64,000 nt of DNA from Rhizobacter koreensis (GTDB lineage: Bacteria; Pseudomonadota; Gammaproteobacteria; Burkholderiales; Burkholderiaceae_C). The first letter of the stretch is position 1; each line of letters opens with the position of its first letter. Shown here piece by piece: positions 18,553 to 26,887 of the stretch. The position numbers and the translations under genes are program-made. The notes beneath the pieces are model-generated. The model ran no database searches and was not told where the DNA came from. It saw nothing but the letters and a program-made list of their open reading frames with translations. The stretch spans positions 1 through 64,000 of the forward strand of contig NZ_JABWMJ010000008.1 in NCBI RefSeq assembly GCF_013366375.1. The letters are read 5' to 3'.

Positions 18553-18640
18553 GACGAGGAAACAGACCAGTCGCGCTCGACCGCTTCCCCGCAGTCCTGC
18601 GCCTCACAGCGCACGACCCAGGGCCGTGCGCCACCTCGTT

Positions 18641-18875
18641 GGCCGGTATCCGGGCTGACGGAGACTACCCGTGACGCCTTCCCAGGTGCCATCGCCCGGG
18701 TCCTGACCGGCGATGCGCTCCCAGTGGCCTGTTGTCACGAGCCGGCAAGCCATGGTGGCTTGCCGTCCGCTTACCGTTGCGGGGGCAGCTCAGGTTGGAG
18801 ATCGATTCGTGGTGAATCGGCCTCCCCCTGATTCCCGTTGAACTGTCTTGGCTGAACACCTCGACGAGCACCAAC
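18641..18875 (-). promoter_or_regulatory. Cobalamin (adenosylcobalamin) riboswitch
   Basis: Read on the minus strand the leader contains the family's conserved blocks in order: GGTGCTCGTCGAGGTG at the 5' end, an AACGGGAATCAGGG block, GCTGCCCCCGCAACGGTAAG, the B12 box GCCACTG (complement of 18722-18728), GGGAAGGCG, and GTCAGCCCGGATACCGGCC at the 3' end. It lies about 90 bases before the btuB ATG. Such elements bind adenosylcobalamin and stop transcription or translation of the genes behind them, here presumably the whole cobalamin operon down to about 4356. Confidence 0.95.
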
Positions 18876-19136
18876 GCGAATCATCATACCCTTTGTGACA
18901 GAGTTGGCTTCCTGACATCGAGCGTCAGCCGCTCACGAACGCTCAAGTTAGCTGACGCCGGCCCGCTCGAGCAGCAGTACTCGATGCGATTCCCAAGCAC
19001 CGATCCGAACAGTGACTGCCGGCGATGGCACCGGAACATCGTTGGGTGGTTGCAGGTCTGGCCGCCGCTGGTGGGGGCAGTCCTCAACTTGTTCGGGTGT
19101 CAGCCGTGCGCAGGCCGACGACTACAATGCATTCCG

Positions 19137-19520
19137 ATGCGCGCATTCCGTGTCCACGCCCGGTTCACCAGCTGGATCGCTGTGCTGGCGATGCTACTGG
19201 GCTCGCTCGCGCCATCGGTGACGTACGCCTTGGGATCGTCCATGGGGGCATCGTGGATCGAGATCTGCACGACCCAGGGTTCCAAGTGGATTCGGGCTGG
19301 CGATGACGGCTCCGAGCGTGCGCCAGGCTCGGCGCACCCGTTCGAGCACTGCCCCTATTGCTCGCTCAACACGCCCGCGCTGGGTATGCCGCCTGCGGCC
19401 ATCGCGGCGCATCTGCCGCTGCGACTGGCCCACGAAGTCCCCCAGGCCTTCTTGGCCGCACCGCGCACCCTGCACGCCTGGGCGAGTGCGCAGCCGCGCG
19501 CGCCCCCGCTGTTCTCCTGA
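19137..19520 (+). CDS. DUF2946 family protein (copy 1)
   Basis: A 127-residue protein with an N-terminal hydrophobic segment (WIAVLAMLLGSLAPSVTYAL) that acts as a signal or anchor. It then carries SWIEICTTQGSKWI and HCPYCSLNTPA, the CxxC signature of DUF2946. The family's function is unknown. It often sits near copper-handling genes, which fits the SCO1 and PCuAC genes downstream. The ATG at 19137 is chosen because it gives the complete hydrophobic N-terminus. Frame upstream of it has no such character. It is paralogous to the protein at 21577-21990. Confidence 0.8.
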   Translation: MRAFRVHARFTSWIAVLAMLLGSLAPSVTYALGSSMGASWIEICTTQGSKWIRAGDDGSERAPGSAHPFEHCPYCSLNTPALGMPPAAIAAHLPLRLAHEVPQAFLAAPRTLHAWASAQPRAPPLFS

Positions 19521-19619
19521 TCGCCTGAACGCTGCGAGGCGCCGGTCGAACTGACCGGCCTTCGCACCCGTCGATCGCCGGGCACTCGCTTCGCAGGCGC
19601 CCGGCTGCAGGAGAACTCC

Positions 19620-19910
19620 GTGAACTTCCTCGAACGCGTCATGCGGGTCATGACGCACCTCAACATCGGGGCTGCGCTCGGCCTGGCAGCATGGGTCGCT
19701 TGGTCCGGCTGGCAGGTAGTCACCGGCCAGATCAACCCGTCGATACGGGTGGCGCAAGCCGTGACGCTCGCGAGCCTGACGCATGGCGGCCAGGCGGTGC
19801 CGATGCAACTTGTGCCCGTGGGAGCAGGTGGCGCTCAGCTGGCGCCATGCCATGAGCCGCAGCCGGCCTCCCGCGAGTCCGCCATGCCGCTTTCGGGAGA
19901 AGACCTGTGA
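19620..19910 (+). CDS. Small membrane protein of unknown function
   Basis: A 96-residue protein with one hydrophobic segment (LNIGAALGLAAWVAWSGW) followed by a periplasmic or cytoplasmic tail rich in Gln, Pro and Ala. The GTG at 19620 follows a GGAGA-type ribosome binding site. Its stop overlaps the next GTG (GTGA). I do not recognise the family. Position inside the SCO1/PCuAC cluster suggests a part in copper handling or heme-copper oxidase assembly, by context only. Confidence 0.6.
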   Translation: MNFLERVMRVMTHLNIGAALGLAAWVAWSGWQVVTGQINPSIRVAQAVTLASLTHGGQAVPMQLVPVGAGGAQLAPCHEPQPASRESAMPLSGEDL

Positions 19911-20209
19911 GGTCCGATGCCGACTCCGCTGCCGAACCGCTCGGCGCTGACCAGCGTCGCCGCGTCCGCATCTTCGTGGCACTTCACCTGGGGGCCTTGG
20001 CGATGATCTACGCCATCGCATGGTCGGTGGGCGGGGGCTTTGCCGGGCCATCGATGCCTGCACCGGACGCGCTGGCCGCCGTGGCGCAGAAGGCCGAAGC
20101 GCCACTGATTCCGGTCACGCAGACCCCGGCGCCGGCTACGTCCGCGCCCGACCCGCTGCCGGCCTGGGCAGAGCGTGTCGAAACCCAGGCGCCCTGGGAG
20201 CAACGCTGA
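19907..20209 (+). CDS. Small single-pass membrane protein of unknown function
   Basis: A 100-residue protein with a charged N-terminus, one membrane segment (IFVALHLGALAMIYAIAWSVGG) and a Pro/Ala-rich C-terminal tail. The start GTG overlaps the preceding stop (GTGA), and the SCO1 ATG follows its own stop after one base. Tight coupling shows it is a real part of the cluster. No conserved metal-binding motif is visible. Confidence 0.6.
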   Translation: MRSDADSAAEPLGADQRRRVRIFVALHLGALAMIYAIAWSVGGGFAGPSMPAPDALAAVAQKAEAPLIPVTQTPAPATSAPDPLPAWAERVETQAPWEQR

Positions 20210-20210
20210 C

Positions 20211-20834
20211 ATGGCGTGCGCGCTCGGCCGTCATCGCTTCACCTCGGTGAGCCGCCGCGGCGCATTGGCGTTGGCGGCGGCGTTCGCCCTGGCCGCCTGC
20301 GACCGACAGCCCGACGACCGGGCGTTCCAGTCGATCGACATCACGGGCGCCGACTGGGGCCGCGACTTCCGCTTGCTGGATGCCGACGGCCGCAGCGTGC
20401 AGCTCGTGGACTTCCGAGGCCGCTGCGTGCTGCTGTTCTTCGGCTTCAAGCAATGCCCCGACGTGTGCCCCACGGCGCTGGACCGCGCGACCGACGCGAT
20501 GCGGCACCTGGGACCGCAGGCTGCGCGGCTGCAGGTCATCGTCGTCACCGTCGATCCCGAACGCGACACGCCGGCCGTGCTGCGCGAGTACCCCCGCGCC
20601 TTGCACCCGAGCTTCATCGGGCTGCACGCCGACCTGGCCACCACCGCGGCCACCGCGCAGGCCTTCAAGGTCTTCTACCGCAAGGTGTCTACCGGCGGCA
20701 GCTACACGATGGACCACACGGTCACGAGCTACCTGTTCGATCCCAAGGGCCGGCTGCGCCTGGCGGTGAAGCACGAGCAAAGCGCCGCATCGGTGGCCGC
20801 CGACATCGCCCGCCTGTCGAAGGAGAACCCATGA
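20211..20834 (+). CDS. SCO1/SenC family copper chaperone lipoprotein
   Basis: A 207-residue thioredoxin-fold protein. The N-terminus carries a twin-Arg-like RRG and a lipobox (LAAC), so it is likely anchored in the membrane facing the periplasm. The copper ligands of the family are present: CPDVC (C82 and C86) and the distal histidine in YTMDHT (about residue 168). SCO proteins deliver copper to the CuA site of cytochrome oxidase or act as thiol reductants. The ATG at 20211 directly follows the previous stop. An in-frame ATG 36 bases upstream would overlap that gene. Confidence 0.9.
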   Translation: MACALGRHRFTSVSRRGALALAAAFALAACDRQPDDRAFQSIDITGADWGRDFRLLDADGRSVQLVDFRGRCVLLFFGFKQCPDVCPTALDRATDAMRHLGPQAARLQVIVVTVDPERDTPAVLREYPRALHPSFIGLHADLATTAATAQAFKVFYRKVSTGGSYTMDHTVTSYLFDPKGRLRLAVKHEQSAASVAADIARLSKENP

Positions 20835-21328
20835 ACCGTTCGAACGGCTTGCGGCGCCAGGCCTTGTCCAGTCTGGCGGCAGCGCTGCTCGCCGCTTTCG
20901 CGTTGCCGTCGGCGGCACATGACTTCAAGCTCGGGCCGCTGCGCATCGACCACCCCTGTGCCACGTCGGCGCCGGCCGGTGCCGCCAACGGCGCCGCCTA
21001 CCTGCGCGCCATCCGCAACACGGGCGAGGAGCCTGACCGCCTCGTCGGCGCCAGCACGCCGGTGGCGCGCGCGGTGGAGATCCACCGCAGCGTCGTCGAT
21101 GCCCGGCAGGTGATGCGCATGCGCGCCGTCGACGGCATCGACCTGCCGCACAAGGCCGAGGTGCGGCTGCGCCATAGCGGCGAGCACCACCTGAGGCTGA
21201 TCGATCTGAAGCAGCCGCTGAAGTACGGCGACCGCCTTCCGATGACCTTGCATTTCCAGAAGGCCGGAGAGCGGGAGGTCACGGTCTGGGTCCAGGTGCC
21301 GCGAGAAGCCAGCCCGCATCGACATTGA
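20831..21328 (+). CDS. PCuAC-like periplasmic copper chaperone with altered ligand motif
   Basis: A 165-residue secreted protein (signal peptide ending SAAHDF) of the PCuAC (DUF461) type. The family delivers copper for CuA assembly together with SCO1, encoded directly upstream with a 4-base ATGA overlap. The first half of the ligand motif is present as EIHRSVVDARQVMRMR. The second half, normally His-x-Met, reads GEHHLRLIDL, with no methionine. Copper binding may therefore be weaker or use the double histidine instead. The His-rich C-terminus (SPHRH) might contribute. Confidence 0.82.
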   Translation: MNRSNGLRRQALSSLAAALLAAFALPSAAHDFKLGPLRIDHPCATSAPAGAANGAAYLRAIRNTGEEPDRLVGASTPVARAVEIHRSVVDARQVMRMRAVDGIDLPHKAEVRLRHSGEHHLRLIDLKQPLKYGDRLPMTLHFQKAGEREVTVWVQVPREASPHRH

Positions 21329-21576
21329 GCGATGAAGGTCAAGAGAACCGCACGAGGAGGGAGTCGTCATGGTCCAACGAACGCTGCCGCGAGCCCAGGT
21401 CCGAGAAACCGACTGCATCGACACGTCGGCGCACTCGGGAAGCGTGGCGGGATTGATCGGCGTCGATCGCATACTGCCTGTACGCGCCGCACATGGCGCG
21501 ATCGGAGCGTCGTGCATCAGATAACGCGTGAGTCATCAGGCGAGCGTTCCGAACTCCTGGGATCGCCGTTCCCGCC

Positions 21577-21990
21577 ATGAGGCTCGCCTCCTGCCGCCGC
21601 CGCTGGGCACGCTGGCTGGCCCTGCTGGCGCTCGTCGCGTCGACCTTCGCGCCGTCGCTGTCCCGCTTCGTCATCGCGGCGACGCTGTCCGGTGGCGACT
21701 GGGTGGAGGTGTGCACGCCGCAGGGCATGCGCATCGTGTCGGCGTCGTCGCGCAGTGGCGCCGCAGATGCCGCTGCGTCTTCGGGCTCGCGCGGCGGCTG
21801 GATGATCGCCGGCGACGTCTGCCCCTATTGCGGCACCGGCGTGCCCATGCCGGCACCGCCTCCCGCGGCCGGTGCGCGCCCACTTCCGGTCTCGCTGCGC
21901 AGCTTCGCCCTCCCGCCTCTCGACGCCCGCGTGGCCCAAGCCCGCCCGCTCACCGCGGCCGCTCCGCGCGGCCCGCCCACATGGTCCTGA
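21577..21990 (+). CDS. DUF2946 family protein (copy 2)
   Basis: A 137-residue protein with an N-terminal hydrophobic segment (WLALLALVASTFAPSLSRFV), then DWVEVCTPQGMRIV and a VCPYCGTGVP CxxC motif. This is the same architecture as the protein at 19137-19520. It is separated from the PCuAC gene by about 250 bases in which I see no gene. It lies upstream of a truncated TonB-dependent receptor. Two DUF2946 copies bracketing SCO1 and PCuAC point to a copper-related module. The exact role is unknown. Confidence 0.75.
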   Translation: MRLASCRRRWARWLALLALVASTFAPSLSRFVIAATLSGGDWVEVCTPQGMRIVSASSRSGAADAAASSGSRGGWMIAGDVCPYCGTGVPMPAPPPAAGARPLPVSLRSFALPPLDARVAQARPLTAAAPRGPPTWS

Positions 21991-22164
21991 CGCCGCGACG
22001 TCCTTACGACATCGCCCCTGCCAGCGGTTTCGACGCCGACAACGCCGAACGACGTGTCCTTCGTCGTTTCGCGTGTGCCGAGCCGTTCCTCCGAGGGCCC
22101 GCGCGAGCGCAGCAGTCGCCTCGCACCCGGCCCCGGCACGCATCGCATCCAGGACCACGACACC

Positions 22165-23142
22165 ATGTCCACTCGCTACCCCCGCATCGCCATCTGCCTC
22201 GGCGCGATCGCCACGCTCGCGCTGTCGGCCGCACCGACCATCGCCCAGACATCGGCTTCCTCACCCGAGCGCGACGGCGCCGACCCGGCTGCCTCGCCCG
22301 AACGCACACTGCAGCGCGTCGAGATCACCGGCACCGCTTCGCCCAAACTCGACGCGCGGCCCACCACCTCCTCGCGCCTGCCAGTCACCCTTCGCGAGAC
22401 CCCTGCCAGCGTGGCCGTCATCGACCGCGAGGCCATCGACGCCATGGGGGCGCTCAACACCCAGGACGTGTACAAGGCCGTGCCCGGCGTCACGTTCTCC
22501 AGCCAGCCCGGTGCCTCGGGCTCGGCCTTCTATCGCGGCTTCGGCGCCGCGAGCCTGTCCCAGCTGTACAACGGCATCACGGTCCAGTACGACGCCATCG
22601 CGGCGCGGCCCGTGGATGCCTGGATCGTCGACCGCGTGGAAGCCATCGGCGGCCCCTCGAGCTTCCTGCACGGCAGCGGTGCCGTCGGCGGCACGATCAA
22701 CGTCATCACCAAGATCGCGGATGTGCGAGGCGACGAGACCTATGGCCGGGCCATGGCAGGCACGCAGCGGCAGCTCGCCGCCAGCGTGCAGCGCGGCTTC
22801 GGCGCTGGCCCGGGCGACGGCCACGTGCTGCGCGCCGACGTGAACGCCACCCAGGGCACGCACCCGGCGATGGGCGACGACCGCAAGAGCTGGCAGCTTT
22901 CGGGGTCGTGGCGCGCGGCCCTCACATCGGACCTCGGCCACACGCTGGCCGTCGAACGCCAGCACGAACGCGTCGACCAGCCCTACTGGGGAACGCCCCT
23001 GCTGCGCGACGCAGCCAATGCCGTCGTCGGCGCGGTGTCGATCGACCCGCGCACGCGCGAGGTCAACTACAACGTGCTGGACGGCAAGTACCAACAGGAT
23101 GTCACCTGGGCGCGCTCGATCATCGAGTGGCAGCTCGCGCCC
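22165..23142 (+). pseudogene. TonB-dependent receptor, 3' half deleted
   Basis: The first 326 codons of a TonB-dependent receptor: signal peptide ending TIAQT, TonB-box-like LQRVEITGTA, plug segments LRETPASVAVIDREAIDAMG and IGGPSSFLHGSGAVGGTINV, and the first barrel strands. Coding similarity stops near IIEWQLAPG (about 23139), where the sequence becomes the antisense strand of an IS66 transposase gene. The open frame continues by chance through the insertion sequence. Complete receptors have about 650-750 residues, so more than half is lost and no remainder appears downstream. Context suggests a former metal or siderophore receptor of the copper-type cluster. Confidence 0.85.
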
Positions 23143-23610
23143 GGGCACGTACTCCAGTTGCTCGGCGACGTCCCGCCCGATCTCGCGCAGCCGGCCGCCG
23201 CACTCGGCGCAACCACAGGCCTGACCTGCGGCATCGCGATGGGCCTCGGTGGTCTCCGGTCGGTGGATGTGCGCCTCGCGCGGCAGGTGAGCCGGCAGGC
23301 TGCGGTCCGCCGCAGAACTGTTGGCCGCCGGCGACACGGGGGCCGAAGTGGCTCGCCCTTGCGCACGTCCAGCAAGATGTCCATCCAGTACTTCACCTTC
23401 CAGCAGGGTGCCTTGCGCGCTCTTAACGCCCTCGGTGAAGCGCTCGCTGGCGCTGCCGAACAGCATGCGGTTGCGCCGAGCGACCTGCAGCTTCAGTTTC
23501 TGCACCAGCAGCTTGAGCATGTGGATCTCAGCGTCGCGCGCCTGCACCACAAGGCGCAGCGCCTCGGCGCTGTCCTCAGGCGGTGGGGGTGGCGCGGCGT
23601 CTTGCGGCAT
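23139..23610 (-). pseudogene. IS66 TnpC transposase, N-terminal fragment
   Basis: The N-terminal part of the IS66 DDE transposase: a coiled-coil-like start (LRLVVQARDAEIHMLKLLVQ), RRNRMLFGSASERF, the zinc-finger-like CGCAECGGRLREIG, and AEQLEYVPG, after which the frame runs into antisense of the TonB receptor. Full TnpC proteins have about 510 residues including the catalytic core. Here about 157 codons remain, so it cannot be active. The ATG at 23610 is the likely original start. Confidence 0.85.
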
Positions 23611-23691
23611 GGGTTCACTGTGCCCAGTGGCGCAGGCCCTGCGCACCCGGGGGTTCCCCGAGGTCAGTTCATACAGTACTCGGCCGCGCGC

Positions 23692-24039
23692 TCAGGCGGC
23701 CAGTTCGGGCGTGTACGTTCGTGCGGGCATGCGCCAGTCGATGCCCTCCAGCAGCATGGACAGCTGCGCCGGCGTCAGCGACACGCTTCCGGAGGTGGCC
23801 TGGGGCCAGACGAAGCGGCCACGCTCCAGGCGCTTGGACAGCAACACGAGGCCCTGGCCGTCGAACCACAGCACCTTGAGGATGTCGCCGCGGCGGCCAC
23901 GGAAGACGAAGACGTGGCCGCAGAAGGGGTTGGCGGCCAGTGCGGTCTGCACGAGTGCGGCCAGACCATCGAAGCCCTTCCTCATGTCGGTGTGCCCGGC
24001 TGCGATCCACACCCGGGTGTTCGTCGGCACGCCGATCAT
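23692..24039 (-). CDS. tnpB: IS66 family accessory protein TnpB
   Basis: A complete 115-residue IS66 ORF2 protein with the family segments [40 protein letters not shown] and [17 protein letters not shown]. It is needed together with TnpA and TnpC for IS66 transposition, with unknown biochemical role. Its ATG overlaps the tnpA stop (ATGA). With TnpC truncated the element should be immobile. Confidence 0.9.
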   Translation of the reverse strand: MIGVPTNTRVWIAAGHTDMRKGFDGLAALVQTALAANPFCGHVFVFRGRRGDILKVLWFDGQGLVLLSKRLERGRFVWPQATSGSVSLTPAQLSMLLEGIDWRMPARTYTPELAA

Positions 24040-24461
24040 CGCGAGCCCAGCAGCTCGAACACGCAGCGCAGGCTGGCCGGGTCGATGGCACCGCGCAGAC
24101 GGATGCGGGCAGCGCCGACCTCGATCTCAATGCTGCCGGAGGTCGAGGGGGCGGCCGCGGGGCGCGGGGCAGTCGGGGAAGATGAGGTGGCCGCGGAAGC
24201 CGCGCCCGGCGCAACGACCTCCACGGGCAGCAACACGGCCGTGCGCTCACCCGCGCTCGATGCTCGGCAGGTGACGGCTGGGACGGCCAAACGCAGGTGC
24301 GCGCGCCGCCAGGCGAACAACAGGTTGGCGTTGATGCCGGCCTCCAGCGCAATGGCCGACACCGATACGCCAGGCTCAAGGCTGCGTGCGACCAACTCAC
24401 GCTTGAACGCGATGCTGTGGGCGCGGCGACGCCGGCGGGTCGAGATCTTCGTGTCGGCCAT
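24036..24461 (-). CDS. tnpA: IS66 family protein TnpA
   Basis: A 141-residue IS66 ORF1 protein with an N-terminal helix-turn-helix ([40 protein letters not shown]) and a C-terminal [19 protein letters not shown] segment typical of the family. The ATG at 24461 gives [13 protein letters not shown]. An in-frame ATG nearer the end of the element would add 17 residues. It overlaps tnpB by four bases. Confidence 0.85.
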   Translation of the reverse strand: MADTKISTRRRRRAHSIAFKRELVARSLEPGVSVSAIALEAGINANLLFAWRRAHLRLAVPAVTCRASSAGERTAVLLPVEVVAPGAASAATSSSPTAPRPAAAPSTSGSIEIEVGAARIRLRGAIDPASLRCVFELLGSR

Positions 24462-24567
24462 GATGTGCATTGCCAAGTCTTGATGCACACCGTCCCAGGT
24501 GCGCAGGATCACGCGATCCTGCTGACTGCCTCGCCGTCGCGCCAGAGGGTACTGGGGCCACGCTTAC

Positions 24568-25510
24568 CCACGAAGCGCGGGTTGGTACCCTGGTCCCCGT
24601 ACTCCAGCCGCGTGATGACGCGCCGCTCGTGGCTCCAGCTCTTGGCCGCATAGCTGAACTCACCGATCAGCCGCTGCTTCGATCCGCTGGCCTCGTAGGC
24701 ATCGGCCAGGCAGGCCTCGGCCACCTCCACCGCCGCGTTCAGCCGCGCATTGCGCGCCAGCCCGACGATGTAGCTCACGTCCGAGCGCTCGCACCATTGC
24801 AGGAGCCGGCGGCGGCAGAAGCCCGAGTCCGCGCGCACGATGAACCGGGTGTTCGGCCAGGCCTGGCGCAGTCGCGTGACGATCAGCTTGATCACCGCCG
24901 CCGCATGCTTGACGCCATCGATCTTGCTGGGCCGAAGAACGCACGCCAGCAGCGCCTGGCCGCAGAACACGTACAGCGGCAGGTAGCAGTGATGGTCGTA
25001 GTAGGCGTGGAATTGCGACAGCTCCTGCTGGCCGTGCAACGGCACGTCCGAGGCGTCGATGTCGAGCACCAACTCCTCGGGCGCCTTGGCGTGACTAAGC
25101 ACGAATTGGTCCAGCAGCACGCCATGCAGCGCCACGGCCTGTGCACGGGTGGCCCGGTTCTCCAGCCGGCTGAAGGTCGGCGCCGAGGCCAGGGCCTCAT
25201 CGCGGCCGACGGCCGTCTGCATCAGAAGATCGTCGCGCAGTGTCTTGTGATCGTTGAGGTCCTCGTAGCCGCAGCACAGGCCGTACAAGCGCTGCGCGAG
25301 CATCTCGCGCAGGCCATGGCGGATGCGCTCGGGATCGCGCGGATCGGGGATCGCCGCCGCGGTGGCCCGGCTCAACCCCAGACGCTCATCGAGCTGACAC
25401 AACAACAGCAAGCCACCGTCGCTGCTGAGATCTCCTCCGGTGAAATCGGCTTCGATGACGCGCCGACCATTGCGCCCGAAATCGACCTTCGCGTGCGTAC
25501 ACTTTGGCAT
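24568..25510 (-). pseudogene. IS1380 transposase, C-terminally truncated
   Basis: About 314 codons of an IS1380-family DDE transposase. Family features include VDFGRNGRRVIEADFTGGDL, SSDGGLLLLCQLDERLGL, the first catalytic Asp region LVLDIDASDVPLHG, and RFIVRADSGFCR with the second Asp. The coding similarity ends at NPRFV, where the IS66 terminal repeat begins. The C-terminal part with the catalytic Glu is absent. Full-length members have about 430-470 residues, so this copy is dead. Confidence 0.85.
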
Positions 25511-25604
25511 CGGCAGTCCTCGGTTGTCATAGGGGGTAAGAGTCCTATGTCAACGCGCCTCGGCACGAGGCTGCCGACCTACTGCCCGTGAAATATCCGG
25601 GCTA
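24568..25604 (-). mobile_element. IS1380-family element, truncated by IS66 insertion
   Basis: The remnant contains the start of an IS1380-type transposase gene and its upstream end. Near 25589-25604 the minus strand reads TTAGCCCGGATATTTCACGG, which I take as the terminal inverted repeat, though its exact limit is uncertain. The other end has been removed by the IS66 insertion at 24567 and the following deletion. The element's upstream end lies only about 80 bases before the thiolase-like gene at 25688. Confidence 0.72.
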
Positions 25605-25615
25605 ACGCGGTCGCG

Positions 25616-25635
25616 TAACAAACGAACGCTTGTTA
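25616..25635. promoter_or_regulatory. Dyad operator upstream of thiolase-like gene (TetR type)
   Basis: TAACAAACGAACGCTTGTTA has inverted TAACAA and TTGTTA arms around ACGAACGC. Its centre is about 62 bases before the ATG at 25688 and directly after the IS1380 end. Closely related sequences occur at 31324, 45657, 45823, 28811, 57245 and 61619, so it is likely the site of a TetR-family regulator. Confidence 0.6.
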
Positions 25636-25687
25636 GGTATAGAATTCCGTCGAGCAAGCAGTGCAAAGCGCACGGAGGTCGACGGCC

Positions 25688-26887
25688 ATGGCTTTGAGTG
25701 GGTCAACGTCAGCAACGCGAAGTTTGCGCGGACGATCCGCGATCACCGGGGCGGGGCGATCGGCGGTGGGCCGGGTGGAGGGCCGCAGCGTCATGGCCCT
25801 GGCGACCGACGCCGCTCAGGCGGCACTGGCCGATGCCGGGCTCGATCGTGGCGCCATCGACGGCGTGCTGACGAGCGTTGCCTTCGCGGCTCCGTTCCAC
25901 CGCTTCAGCGTGGCCTTCAGCGAGTACTTCGGCATCGCCCCGACGTTCTCGAACACACTGCAGGTGTCCGGTGCGACGGCGGCGACGATGTTCAACATGG
26001 CCGCGGCGGCGATCACGGCGGGCCTGGCGAACAACGTACTCGTGCTCGGCGCCGACAGCCTGCTGACGGGGCTGTCCCCCGACTTGGCGCTGCGCTCGAT
26101 GACCGAGAGCCGCGACCAGCAGTACGAGATGCCGTTCGGAATCCCGGTCGCGAACACCTTCGCGATGACAGCGCACCGGCACATGAAGGAGTTCGGCACC
26201 ACGTCCGAGCAGTTCGCGAAGGTCGCCGTTATCCACCGCGAGCACGCGATGCGCACGCCCGACGCGCAGATGACCATGCCGATCACGGTCGAGGACGTGC
26301 TGAACTCTGGTTGGGTGACCACGCCATACCACAAGCTCGATTGCTCGCTCATCTCAGACGGCGCCGCGGCGTTCGTCGTAAGTGCCGCTGACCGTGCTGC
26401 CGCGGGTCGAAGCAAGCCGATCTACATCCTCGGTGGTGGCGAGTGCTACACCCACGAGCACATCTTCCTGATGCCGTCGCTGACGACGACCGGCGCCGTT
26501 CAGTCCAGCGCGCGGGCGTATGCGATGGCCGGCGTGGCCCCGCGCGACATCGACGTAGCCGGTGTGTACGACTGTTTCACCGGGACGGTGGTGATGATGC
26601 TCGAGGACCTGGGGTTCTGTCCAAAGGGTGAGGGCGGGCGCTTCGTTGACGACCGCCAGATCACCTACGGCGGGAGCATCCCGATCAATACGCACGGCGG
26701 TCTGCTGTCGTTCGCCCATCCGGGCATGCCGGGTTCCCTGTTGCACTTCCTGGAAGTGGTCGAGCAATTGCGCGGGCGTTGCGGGGAGCGGCAGGTGGCG
26801 GGTGCCGAACTCGGCCTCGTGCATAGCCTGGGCGCCGGCTTCGCCACGCAGGCGACCACCATCCTCGGCACGGAGGCCACGCTGTGA
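25688..26887 (+). CDS. SCP2-thiolase-like protein (possible retro-aldolase) 1
   Basis: A 399-residue thiolase-superfamily protein of the SCP-x/lipid-transfer type. The N-terminal nucleophile position reads NTLQVSGATAATMF and has no cysteine. The C-terminal region keeps the histidine of HPGMPG but has LVHSLGAGF where thiolases have a second cysteine. A conserved VYDCFTG motif is present. Proteins with this pattern (Ltp2-type) act as aldolases that release a short acyl-CoA from a tertiary 3-hydroxyacyl-CoA, using a DUF35 partner. One is encoded next, overlapping by GTGA. The ATG at 25688 follows GGAGG by nine bases. The reaction is inferred, and the substrate is unknown. Confidence 0.78.
   Translation: MALSGSTSATRSLRGRSAITGAGRSAVGRVEGRSVMALATDAAQAALADAGLDRGAIDGVLTSVAFAAPFHRFSVAFSEYFGIAPTFSNTLQVSGATAATMFNMAAAAITAGLANNVLVLGADSLLTGLSPDLALRSMTESRDQQYEMPFGIPVANTFAMTAHRHMKEFGTTSEQFAKVAVIHREHAMRTPDAQMTMPITVEDVLNSGWVTTPYHKLDCSLISDGAAAFVVSAADRAAAGRSKPIYILGGGECYTHEHIFLMPSLTTTGAVQSSARAYAMAGVAPRDIDVAGVYDCFTGTVVMMLEDLGFCPKGEGGRFVDDRQITYGGSIPINTHGGLLSFAHPGMPGSLLHFLEVVEQLRGRCGERQVAGAELGLVHSLGAGFATQATTILGTEATL

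Larger units (their letters stand above)
23139..24567 (-). mobile_element. IS66-family element, 3' deleted
   Basis: Three minus-strand genes in the IS66 order tnpA, tnpB, tnpC, with the upstream terminal sequence reading GTAAGCGTGGCCCC from 24567 downward. GTAAGCG is the usual start of IS66-family inverted repeats. The other end is missing: tnpC is cut after about 157 codons and joined to a TonB receptor gene. The upstream end sits inside an IS1380-type transposase gene, so this element inserted into that one. Confidence 0.85.

Noticed and set aside
21329-21576. An 82-codon ORF between the PCuAC and DUF2946 genes
   Set aside because: Composition is Arg/Ser/Thr-rich with no hydrophobic or conserved segment, and there is no coupling to neighbours.
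22054-24483. Continuous 809-codon plus-strand frame that could be read as a TonB receptor fused to a new domain
   Set aside because: The second half is exact antisense of tnpC, tnpB and tnpA codons. The open frame is accidental.
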